Source of the DNA: Frondihabitans sp.
GTDB taxonomy: Bacteria; Actinomycetota; Actinomycetes; Actinomycetales; Microbacteriaceae
Length of the DNA: 11,457 bases
Direction: 5' to 3'
NCBI GenBank assembly: GCA_025464735.1
Contig: JAODMX010000012.1
Coordinates: 1 to 11,457 of the forward strand
Shown: in pieces, positions 1 to 5,570 of the stretch
How positions within the stretch are numbered: the first letter of the stretch is position 1
Layout of the letters: every line of letters starts with the position of its first letter
Notes under the pieces: generated by a model
Seen by the model: only the letters and a program-made list of their open reading frames with translations
What the model was told of the DNA's origin: nothing
Database searches by the model: none
Program-made: the position numbers and the translations under genes

Positions 1-459
1 GAGTTCGCGTCGATCCAGGCGGGCATGACTCGCGCCCTCGCGGGATACGGGATCCCGACCGACGGGCTGAGGCTGGTCGATGGCTCGGGCCTCAGCAGTG
101 AGGATCGGGTCACAGCCGACTACCTCACGCGTTTGATGGCCGAGATCGCGGTCAAGAAGGACGACCTCGGCGTCGTCTACGACGGTCTCGCCGTCGCCGG
201 TAAGACCGGCACATTGGCTGAGGACGGTCGCTTCAGCAAGCGCGATGCGGTGGCGGCGGGCAGGATCCGCGGCAAGACCGGAACCCTCGATACTATGGGG
301 GGCCTGACCGGTATCGCCGATGCCGCGGACGGAACGCAAGTCGCTTTCACCATCTGGGCCGAGGGCACGCCGCCCGGCGCATCGGATGCCGCCGCCCGCA
401 CGAGCATCGACGCGCTCGCGACCTCGATCTACCGCTGTGGCGGGTCGATCTCGGGCTGA
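1..459 (+). CDS. dacB: D-alanyl-D-alanine carboxypeptidase / PBP4 family, C-terminal part (5' end outside window)
   Basis: The reading frame is open from base 1 and ends at TGA 457-459, so only the last 152 residues are present. Class-C low-molecular-weight penicillin-binding proteins are exported serine peptidases that trim the terminal D-Ala from peptidoglycan stem peptides. Two family signatures are visible: DGSGLS at residues 27-32, and the KTG box in RGKTGTL at about 90-96, followed by a Gly-rich strand and the TIWAEG strand near the end. The catalytic SxxK and the SxN motif would lie upstream of the window. An oddity is that the segment 24 residues before the true KTG box also reads GKTGTL, where relatives I recall usually have a GxDGTL-like or GxSGTL-like sequence. 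The gene is convergent with the response regulator, with 12 bases between stops. The family call is firm; dacB is the usual symbol for this family but the copy identity is not proven. Confidence 0.88.
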   Translation, partial: EFASIQAGMTRALAGYGIPTDGLRLVDGSGLSSEDRVTADYLTRLMAEIAVKKDDLGVVYDGLAVAGKTGTLAEDGRFSKRDAVAAGRIRGKTGTLDTMGGLTGIADAADGTQVAFTIWAEGTPPGASDAAARTSIDALATSIYRCGGSISG

Positions 460-471
460 GCGACGGTGGAC

Positions 472-1131
472 CTACGACACGACCAGCCGGTGATCATGGG
501 CGTACACGACGAGCTGCACGCGGTCGCGGAGCGAGAGCTTCGCCAGGATGCTGCTGACGTGGCTCTTGACAGTCGACTCGCTCACAAACTCACGAGCGGC
601 GATCTCGCCGTTCGAGAGTCCCTGGGCGACGAGCGCGAAGATGGCCTGCTCGCGCGGGCTCAATGAGCGGAACTCCTCGGGTGCCGGAGCGGCCGGCGCC
701 GAGCGGACGTTCTCGGTGAACAGCTGCGTCAGCTCGTCCGGCGCGAGCACGGAGCTCCCCGCGTGCACCGCTCGCACCGCCGCGATCAGGAAAGCGGGGG
801 AGGCGTCCTTGAGCAGGAAGCCGCTCGCCCCCAGGCGGATGGCCGTTGCCGCAGCTTGATCGAGCGCGAACGTGGTCAACACGATCACGCGCGGGAGCGG
901 GCCGGCGTCCGAACCGCCGCCGAAGAGGGCCCGGACTGTCTCGACGCCGTCGAGGACCGGCATGCGGATGTCGAGGAGCACGATGTCGGGGCGGGTCTCG
1001 CGGATGACACGGAGAGCTTCCTCGCCGTTGCCGGCCTCGCCGATCACCTCAAGGTCATCCTGCGCGTCGAGGGCCACTCGGACGCCCCCGCGGAAAAGTT
1101 GCTGGTCATCGACCAGGACGATGCGGATCAT
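472..1131 (-). CDS. NarL/LuxR-type two-component response regulator
   Basis: This is a 219-residue regulator with a receiver domain (about 1-120) and a LuxR-type helix-turn-helix (about 155-212). Receiver residues are intact: acidic pair D8/D9, phospho-acceptor D54 in LLDIRMP, T86/T87 in VLTTF and K108 in FLLKD. The output domain shows SPREQAIFALVAQGLSNGEIA and the recognition-helix pattern SESTVKSHV. The frame stays open far upstream, but MIRIVLVDD is the canonical start of the fold, and its ATG overlaps the kinase stop by four bases (1128-1131, ATGA), which implies translational coupling. Phosphorylated by the kinase encoded just upstream, it should bind DNA as a dimer. No target operon, such as the ABC transporter often found beside this type of pair, lies in the window. 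The function is certain at family level and the regulon is unknown. Confidence 0.95.
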   Translation of the reverse strand: MIRIVLVDDQQLFRGGVRVALDAQDDLEVIGEAGNGEEALRVIRETRPDIVLLDIRMPVLDGVETVRALFGGGSDAGPLPRVIVLTTFALDQAAATAIRLGASGFLLKDASPAFLIAAVRAVHAGSSVLAPDELTQLFTENVRSAPAAPAPEEFRSLSPREQAIFALVAQGLSNGEIAAREFVSESTVKSHVSSILAKLSLRDRVQLVVYAHDHRLVVS

Positions 1132-2312
1132 CTCGCCTCCAGGCGATCGGGTGCGGGTGTGGGGTCGGCGGCAGGAAAGGGGATCCTCGCTCGCGCGGTG
1201 AAAACGCCTTCGACCGCTTCGGCCTCGAGCGTGCCGCCGATGGACGCGATCCGCGAGCGCATGCCCTCGATGCCGGATCCGGTGCCCGGGTTCTCCACGT
1301 CGTGGGCGCGATTCTCGACCTCGATCACGACGTCGCCCGACCGCCAGGACTCGCGGAACAGGATGCGCCCGCCGGGGACTCCGTGTCGGAGCGCGTTCGT
1401 CATCATCTCCTGCGCGACTCGCCGCATGACGACCGCGTGAGTGGCGTCGGTTGTCCGACGATCGCCGCGGACCGTGTGCTCGACCACCACGCCGGCTGCG
1501 AGCACCTGCTCGACGATGCTGTCGAGATCCTGCGGTTCGTCTGTCGCCGACTCGGTTGTGGTCCCGCTCAGGACGTCCCGGACCTCTTGGAGCGACTGCC
1601 TGGCGGTTCTCGCGATTGTTTTCGAGACGGCTCGGATCCGGGTCTCGTCCTCCAGGAACTCGACCGAGTCCGCCTGGGCGATGATCACCGCGAGGGAGTG
1701 CCCCACGATGTCGTGAACGTCGCGCGCCATCGTCGCTCGAAGGCGCTCCGCCTGGGCGAGGTCGAGCGCCCGGGCGGTCTCGCCCTCGGCCTGGATCCGG
1801 AGCTCGGACTCCTGACGCTGCGACCGGAAGTACTTCACGGCGAGACCGGCGAACCAGGCCGAGACGAGGATGCCGACGGGGGCGACAGCGGCGATGAAGC
1901 GCTGTTCGGGGGGCCCGTAGGCCAGCTGGAGGTAGCGGGCGCCCGTCTGGCTCAGGTATGCGGTGGCGAGGATTCCGCCGACCACCGAGGAGAGGCCGGC
2001 GGCGACGATCTCCCATCGGTTGCCGATCCTGGCTCCCGCATAGACGACGAGAACGATCGTGATTGTCGCGAAGTTGGGGCGCTCGTTGAGACTGATTTGC
2101 ACGATGGCCATGAACCAGGTCAGGGTCAGTGCCCCGCCAGGGCTCACTCGCCGCAGCCCGATTGCCGCGAACGCCAGCAGCACGGCCGGAACGCTGGACG
2201 TGGCGACGTCCAGAGGGGGAAACAGAGCAAGCACGGAGAGGACGAAGCCGACGGCGAGGTCGATGAGGAAGTCGCGCCCCCGAAGGCGCGAATACCAGAG
2301 ATCGACGTTCAC
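1128..2312 (-). CDS. Membrane sensor histidine kinase, HisKA_3 (NarL/DesK/LiaS-like) type
   Basis: A 394-residue kinase with about five or six hydrophobic segments in the first 160 residues (roughly 15-32, 42-53, 62-75, 81-96, 101-120, 138-158), a short coiled linker (165-195) and the kinase core. The phospho-acceptor is H200 in ARDVHDIVGHSL. The N box is QEMMTNALRH (301-310) and the G box is GTGSGIEGMRSRI (343-355). It has no large extracellular loop, so it probably senses membrane state or an intramembrane or membrane-bound signal. I chose GTG at 2312 because AAAGGGG lies four bases upstream. An in-frame ATG at 2402 would add 30 residues of polar sequence and has no visible ribosome site. 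The gene is co-transcribed with the regulator, which overlaps its stop by four bases. The ligand cannot be read from the sequence. Confidence 0.92.
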   Translation of the reverse strand: MNVDLWYSRLRGRDFLIDLAVGFVLSVLALFPPLDVATSSVPAVLLAFAAIGLRRVSPGGALTLTWFMAIVQISLNERPNFATITIVLVVYAGARIGNRWEIVAAGLSSVVGGILATAYLSQTGARYLQLAYGPPEQRFIAAVAPVGILVSAWFAGLAVKYFRSQRQESELRIQAEGETARALDLAQAERLRATMARDVHDIVGHSLAVIIAQADSVEFLEDETRIRAVSKTIARTARQSLQEVRDVLSGTTTESATDEPQDLDSIVEQVLAAGVVVEHTVRGDRRTTDATHAVVMRRVAQEMMTNALRHGVPGGRILFRESWRSGDVVIEVENRAHDVENPGTGSGIEGMRSRIASIGGTLEAEAVEGVFTARARIPFPAADPTPAPDRLEAR

Positions 2313-2454
2313 GAGGCCCCTTTCGTCTGCGGCAGACAGGGTTATCCTGCCCGATTGACGGCTCGGGCGGGTCGTTCGGAGGGACGGAAGCGTGACGAGC
2401 ACATCGATCTTGAGGACGAATCAACTCCAAACAGATCGGTCTACGGCCAGGTAG

Positions 2455-2500
2455 GGCGCGTAGTCTGGAAAGGTCGACAGCGAAGTCGGCAGAAGTGAGA
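2455..2500 (+). promoter_or_regulatory. Possible promoter and ribosome site for the 73-aa gene
   Basis: The 194-bp divergent region 2313-2506 holds TAGTCT at 2461-2466, a TANNNT-type -10. It would give a leader of about 34 bases ending with AAGTGAGA (2493-2500), a plausible Shine-Dalgarno seven bases from ATG 2507. No good -35 is visible at the expected distance. On the minus strand I see no convincing kinase promoter, only the AAAGGGG ribosome site. Confidence 0.3.
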
Positions 2501-2506
2501 CACCAG

Positions 2507-2728
2507 ATGAACCACGACCCCGTCCTCGCCCAGATCCTGCGAGACCGACTTGAGATCGGCGCCGAACTCGATGAGTCGGCCGAGCTCTCCTACCTCGAGC
2601 GCGCGCGCCTCCGGCTGGAGCTCGTCACCGTGGTCGAAGACCTCGATCGCGGGCTCGTGTCGCGTACCGATGCGGCGGCGGCGCTCGAGCGGTTGCGCGA
2701 CGAGGTGGCTTCCCGCGTCTCCGCGTAG
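2507..2728 (+). CDS. Small acidic helical protein of unknown function (73 aa)
   Basis: I do not recognise this protein. It is 73 residues long, rich in Glu, Asp, Arg, Leu and Ala, and contains no Lys, Cys or Trp. I count about 16 acidic against 10 Arg residues, so it is net acidic. Most of it (about 5-50 and 54-70) looks helical, with a heptad-like spacing of Leu and Val that could form a coiled coil or helical hairpin. No signal peptide or membrane segment is visible. I chose ATG 2507 over GTG 2495 because GTGAG lies at good spacing before the ATG. It is divergent from the kinase gene and converges on lysR, with six bases between stops. The codon pattern is actinobacterial and the opposite strand offers no better gene, so I consider it real but uncharacterised. 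Confidence 0.6.
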   Translation: MNHDPVLAQILRDRLEIGAELDESAELSYLERARLRLELVTVVEDLDRGLVSRTDAAAALERLRDEVASRVSA

Positions 2729-2766
2729 CGCCTCTCAGGCGGAGTCCGGCGCCGAACCCGGCGCCG
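2729..2766. terminator. Two GC-rich hairpins at the convergent junction
   Basis: CGCCT (2729-2733) pairs with AGGCG (2737-2741) across a three-base loop, sitting between the two stop codons. Just after it, CGGCGCC (2747-2753) pairs with GGCGCCG (2760-2766) across GAACCC, within the variable last codons of lysR. Neither has a T-run, but GC-rich hairpins without one are common in actinobacteria. They may stop transcription of the small gene. This is inference from pairing only. Confidence 0.35.
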
Positions 2767-3640
2767 TAGCGGTCCGTTCCGTGAGGTCCATGAATGCGGC
2801 GGCGGTCGGCGTCAAACCGCTCTCCCGGCTGACGACGGCGATGTGCAGCAGCCTCTCCGGCAGGATCGTCTGAACGACGCCGCCGGCGCGCTCGGCCAGC
2901 TCCCGCCAGCCCGAGGCGAGCACCGCTTGACCGATGCCGCCCAGCACCATCGGAACGATGGATGCCCGAAGCGACACTTCGGCGACGATGATGGCGTCGA
3001 GGTCGCCGGACTCCATCATGTCGTCGACCGCCGAACGGATGAGCGAGCTCTCCTGCGGCACGATCAGTCGGAGACCGTTCATGTCGCGCGCATGAACGGC
3101 AGGCCCCGGCGGGATCGGGTCGCCGGGGCGGGAGATGAGCACGAGCGGCTGGGGTTCGAGCTGAATCGTCCGGAGACCTCTGTTCGCCCGGGGGCTCGGC
3201 GAGCCGAGCACTCCGATCTCGCTCTCCCCGGTTCGGACGGCCTCGAGCACCCGTTCGGGTGTGAACCCCACGCCCAGTTCGAGCCGAGTCTTCGGTCGGA
3301 TCTCAGCGAAGGCGGCGAGGAGTCCGGTCAGCGGCTCGACGCCGGGGGTCGGCGTGGCCATGATGTCGAGGTGACCCTCCGACGACGAGGCGTCGACGGC
3401 GGCTTGGGCGTGATCGAGACTTCTCAGGACGTCGCGGGCGGGCCCGACGAGATCCGCGCCGCTCGTGCTCAGCACCACCCCGCGGCCGACCCGGTGGAAC
3501 AGCGGGGTTCCGAGTTCGCGTTCGAACGCGGCGATCGCCTGAGAGAGCGAGGGTTGCGCGATGTGGAGGGCTTCGGCCGCTCGTCCGAAACCGCCATGAT
3601 CGACCACGGCGAGGAAGTAGGTCAGCTGGCGCGTCTGCAT
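2735..3640 (-). CDS. LysR-family transcriptional regulator
   Basis: A 301-residue LysR-type regulator of normal length. The N-terminal winged helix-turn-helix is classic: LTYFLAVVDHGGFGRAAEAL, then HIAQPSLSQAIAAFERELG and LFHRVGRGVVLSTSG (residues 6-61). A linker helix (about 62-85) and a two-lobed effector-binding domain (about 90-290) follow, with the usual ARDMNGLRLIVPQESS and GGIGQAVLAS segments. The frame is open 86 codons further upstream, but that part is unlike the family and runs through the divergent permease gene. ATG 3640 is the family start. The gene diverges from a drug-efflux permease, the classic layout for a LysR regulator and its target, so it probably controls both genes. 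The effector is unknown; an aromatic or toxic small molecule would suit the neighbour. Confidence 0.94.
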   Translation of the reverse strand: MQTRQLTYFLAVVDHGGFGRAAEALHIAQPSLSQAIAAFERELGTPLFHRVGRGVVLSTSGADLVGPARDVLRSLDHAQAAVDASSSEGHLDIMATPTPGVEPLTGLLAAFAEIRPKTRLELGVGFTPERVLEAVRTGESEIGVLGSPSPRANRGLRTIQLEPQPLVLISRPGDPIPPGPAVHARDMNGLRLIVPQESSLIRSAVDDMMESGDLDAIIVAEVSLRASIVPMVLGGIGQAVLASGWRELAERAGGVVQTILPERLLHIAVVSRESGLTPTAAAFMDLTERTATAPGSAPDSA

Positions 3641-3646
3641 CCTGAA

Positions 3647-3652
3647 AACATA
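3647..3652 (-). promoter_or_regulatory. Candidate -10 element of lysR, leaderless spacing
   Basis: On the minus strand TATGTT ends six bases before ATG 3640, which puts the predicted transcript start at or next to the A of the start codon. A weak TGGATC lies 17 bases upstream as a possible -35. AGG directly touches the ATG, too close to act as a normal Shine-Dalgarno. The LysR-box dyad at 3650-3664 overlaps this hexamer. Confidence 0.4.
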
Positions 3653-3664
3653 GTCTTTGACTAT
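3650..3664. promoter_or_regulatory. LysR-box dyad (T-N11-A)
   Basis: ATAGTC (3650-3655), TTT, GACTAT (3659-3664) is a perfect 15-bp interrupted palindrome of the T-N11-A form expected for a LysR recognition site. It lies nine bases upstream of the lysR start codon and overlaps its candidate -10, which suggests autorepression. It lies 57 bases upstream of the permease start, a usual distance for the primary activation site of a divergent target. Confidence 0.6.
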
Positions 3665-3676
3665 CTGTTGATCCAC

Positions 3677-3709
3677 AACCGGTCTTGGACACAATCGGTC
3701 TGAACCGGT
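3677..3709. repeat. AACCGGT / CGGTCT repeats in the lysR-permease intergenic region
   Basis: AACCGGT occurs at 3677-3683 and again at 3703-3709 (26 bases apart). CGGTCT occurs at 3680-3685 and 3696-3701 (16 bases apart). The second AACCGGT touches the candidate permease -10. The spacing near whole helical turns could make this a secondary operator, either the LysR activation site or a site for another regulator. Confidence 0.4.
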
Positions 3710-3714
3710 GTAAT
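3709..3714 (+). promoter_or_regulatory. Candidate -10 element of the permease gene, leaderless spacing
   Basis: TGTAAT (five of six matches to TATAAT) ends seven bases before GTG 3722. TTGGAC at 3685-3690 is a poor -35 with an 18-base spacer, as expected for a promoter that needs an activator. An alternative pair is TTGATC (3668-3673) with CACAAT (3690-3695). No strong Shine-Dalgarno precedes the GTG, only GGACGA directly against it. Confidence 0.35.
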
Positions 3715-3721
3715 TGGACGA

Positions 3722-5152
3722 GTGACGACCAGCGACATCTCCCTGCCCCACCCCGCGACTCAGTCGACCCTCGTCTTCCCGCTCAGCACGGCCCGTCGCA
3801 CCGTTGCTCTCGTCGGCCTTCTGGTGTCGATGTTCATGACCAATATCGACTCGTCGATAGTCAACGTCGCCCTCCCTCAGCTTTCGCACGACCTCCACGT
3901 CGAGGCGGCGGACACCGTGTGGGTCGCGACCGCCTTCCTGCTGTCGCTGGCCTGCTGCCTCCCGCTCGCAATCGGTCTCGCCGACCAGCTCGGGCGCAAG
4001 CGCCTCTTCATGATCGGCACGCCGGTGTTCACCCTCGCGTCACTGCTGTGCGCGCTGGCACCGACACTTGGTCTGCTGGTGGGGGGCCGGATCCTGCAAG
4101 GAGCGGCTGCGTCGCTGATCTTCGCCGTGGTCATCCCCACCTATCGTCAACTCTTCCCGCCGCAGAGGCTCGGCTTCGTCCTCGGGCTCAACGCGATGAT
4201 CGTCGCGCTCGGCACCTGTGCGGGCCCGACCCTCGGTGGCCTGATCCTCGCGCACCTCAGCTGGCCGTGGCTCTTCCTGATCAACGTTCCGATCGGCCTG
4301 GCCGCGAGCCTCTTCGTCGGTTTCGCGCTCCCGAGCCACGAGCCACCGCGCGGGGCGTACGACCTCCGGGGTGCACTTACCGCCGGTGCCGCCATCGCTT
4401 GCTTCCTTGTCGGCGTCCATCAGCTGGCGGACCTGTCGACCCTCTGGGTTGCACTCGTTCTGCTCGCCGGCTGTGCTCTCTTTGTGCGGCTCTTCATTCG
4501 CGTCGAACGCGCAGCGCCGGCGGCTGTGCTCCCGCCCGAGCTGTTCACCGGCCGGTTCGCGCTCGCTCTGCTCACTGCGTTCTGGTCGTTCTTCGGTCAG
4601 GGGGTGGCGTTCGTGGCGCTGCCGTTCCTGTTCCAGACGGCGTATCACGCCACCCCTCTCGAGTCGGCGCTCCTGTTCACCCCCTGGCCCCTGGTCATCG
4701 TCATCGTCGCGCCGATCTCCGGACGACTCGCCGACAAGCACCCGCCTGCCGTTCTGGCCGTGATCGGTCTCTCGGTCTTCACGGCCGGGCTGCTCTCGCT
4801 GGCCCTGCTGGGCGGCCACCCGGCGCTCTGGCTGGTGCTCGTCTGCACCGGCCTGACCGGCCTCGGATTCGGGTTCTTCCAGTCGCCCAACAACCGCGAC
4901 ATGATGTCGTCCGCACCGGGCCGGTTCTCCGGGCCCGCGGCAGGCATGCTCAACATCAACCGCACGCTCTCACAGTCGGCCGGCGCAGGGGCCGTCGGCA
5001 TGGCGCTGGTCCTGACCGGCGCGTCGTCGGCATCGCTGGCGTCGCAGGCGAGCGCCGCTAACGCGGTCCTCTTCGTCGCCGTTGCGGGCGCCGCCGTGGC
5101 TGTTGCCGTCAGCGTCATCAAGCTGCGGGCATCGCGGCAGACGACGGTCTGA
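3722..5152 (+). CDS. MFS drug:H+ antiporter, DHA2 (EmrB/QacA-like) family, 14 TM
   Basis: A 476-residue major-facilitator permease of the 14-helix DHA2 type, which exports toxic compounds from the cytoplasm in exchange for protons. Signatures are the D1 motif NIDSSIVNVALP (41-52) in helix 1, motif A GLADQLGRKR (85-94), a motif-C-like run ending in GPTLGG (168-173), the family WPWLFLINVPIG (181-192), and a second motif-A copy GRLADKH (334-340). Hydrophobic segments continue to residue 467. The start GTG 3722 gives a short cytoplasmic tail before helix 1; the next ATG would cut into helix 1. It is divergent from lysR and convergent with the DoxX-like gene, with 11 bases between stops. The substrate cannot be deduced. 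LysR control in response to an antibiotic or phenolic compound is likely but inferred. Confidence 0.93.
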   Translation: MTTSDISLPHPATQSTLVFPLSTARRTVALVGLLVSMFMTNIDSSIVNVALPQLSHDLHVEAADTVWVATAFLLSLACCLPLAIGLADQLGRKRLFMIGTPVFTLASLLCALAPTLGLLVGGRILQGAAASLIFAVVIPTYRQLFPPQRLGFVLGLNAMIVALGTCAGPTLGGLILAHLSWPWLFLINVPIGLAASLFVGFALPSHEPPRGAYDLRGALTAGAAIACFLVGVHQLADLSTLWVALVLLAGCALFVRLFIRVERAAPAAVLPPELFTGRFALALLTAFWSFFGQGVAFVALPFLFQTAYHATPLESALLFTPWPLVIVIVAPISGRLADKHPPAVLAVIGLSVFTAGLLSLALLGGHPALWLVLVCTGLTGLGFGFFQSPNNRDMMSSAPGRFSGPAAGMLNINRTLSQSAGAGAVGMALVLTGASSASLASQASAANAVLFVAVAGAAVAVAVSVIKLRASRQTTV

Positions 5153-5170
5153 GCCCGACCCGCTCAGATC
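5146..5170. terminator. Bidirectional hairpin spanning both convergent stop codons
   Basis: TCTGAGC (5148-5154) pairs perfectly with GCTCAGA (5162-5168) across the loop CCGACCC. A G-T and a G-C pair extend the stem to nine. The permease TGA (5150-5152) lies in one arm and the DoxX-like TGA (complement of 5164-5166) in the other. No T-run follows on either side, so it would act as an intrinsic terminator only of the T-poor actinobacterial kind. Confidence 0.5.
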
Positions 5171-5526
5171 AGAATGAACCCGAGAACCGCGCTGATGGCG
5201 CAGAGCACGGCGAGCACGAGAGCGGGAAGGTACGACTCCCGGCGACGCTGATGCAGGACGATCGCGCAGATCATGGTCGCAAGCAGTCCGACGGAAGCGA
5301 GCGGTGTCAGCACGGGGGCGAGACCGGTCAGCTTCGGCAGGAAGAGCCCGATGGCTCCCACGACCTCGACGAGGCCAATGCCGGTCACGAGACTCGGGCG
5401 GAACCCGGCGGCCCACTTCAGGCCACGAGCGACGAGGACGTCGGTCGGCTGGGTGGCCTTGAACAGGCCGGACGCCAGGAAGACGAGGGCGAGGACGATG
5501 TTCAGGATCCAGAGAATGACGGTCAT
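5164..5526 (-). CDS. DoxX-like family integral membrane protein
   Basis: A 120-residue protein with four hydrophobic helices at about 3-20, 46-64, 68-91 and 99-118. It matches the DoxX-like pattern: a first helix ending in ASGLFK, a loop with RGLKWAAGF, then a second helix with a buried Glu (GIGLVEVVGAIGLFLP) and a basic stretch (HQRRRES) before the last helix. DoxX-like proteins are small membrane proteins, some linked to quinone or thiol redox and oxidative-stress systems, but most have no assigned reaction. ATG 5526 is the only sensible start; AGGA lies upstream of it, though it is also part of a possible -10. The gene follows the acyl-CoA oxidase on the same strand after 44 bases, so read-through is possible. 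The family call is good and the function open. Confidence 0.85.
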   Translation of the reverse strand: MTVILWILNIVLALVFLASGLFKATQPTDVLVARGLKWAAGFRPSLVTGIGLVEVVGAIGLFLPKLTGLAPVLTPLASVGLLATMICAIVLHQRRRESYLPALVLAVLCAISAVLGFILI

Positions 5527-5532
5527 GCGCTG

Positions 5533-5538
5533 ATCCTA
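5533..5538 (-). promoter_or_regulatory. Possible -10 of the DoxX-like gene (TAGGAT), overlapping a possible Shine-Dalgarno
   Basis: TAGGAT on the minus strand ends six bases before ATG 5526. It fits an actinobacterial -10 with a leaderless start, but its AGGA could equally serve as a ribosome site for read-through from the oxidase gene. No -35 is visible. Confidence 0.3.
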
Positions 5539-5570
5539 GGACGATGGTCGCCCATCCGCCGGTGCCGGGG

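Noticed and set aside
2335..2350. Small dyad CAGG-GTTAT-CCTG upstream of the kinase
   Set aside because: Four-base arms are too short to separate from chance in this composition.
1132..2430. Upstream extension of the response-regulator frame (an open frame of 652 codons in total)
   Set aside because: The added part is Arg/Pro-rich shadow sequence antisense-free but in a different frame of the real kinase gene; the regulator fold starts at MIRIVLVDD.
3685..5061. 458-codon plus-strand frame overlapping the permease
   Set aside because: Arg/Pro/His-rich translation in the wrong frame; the 476-residue permease frame has clear helices and MFS motifs.
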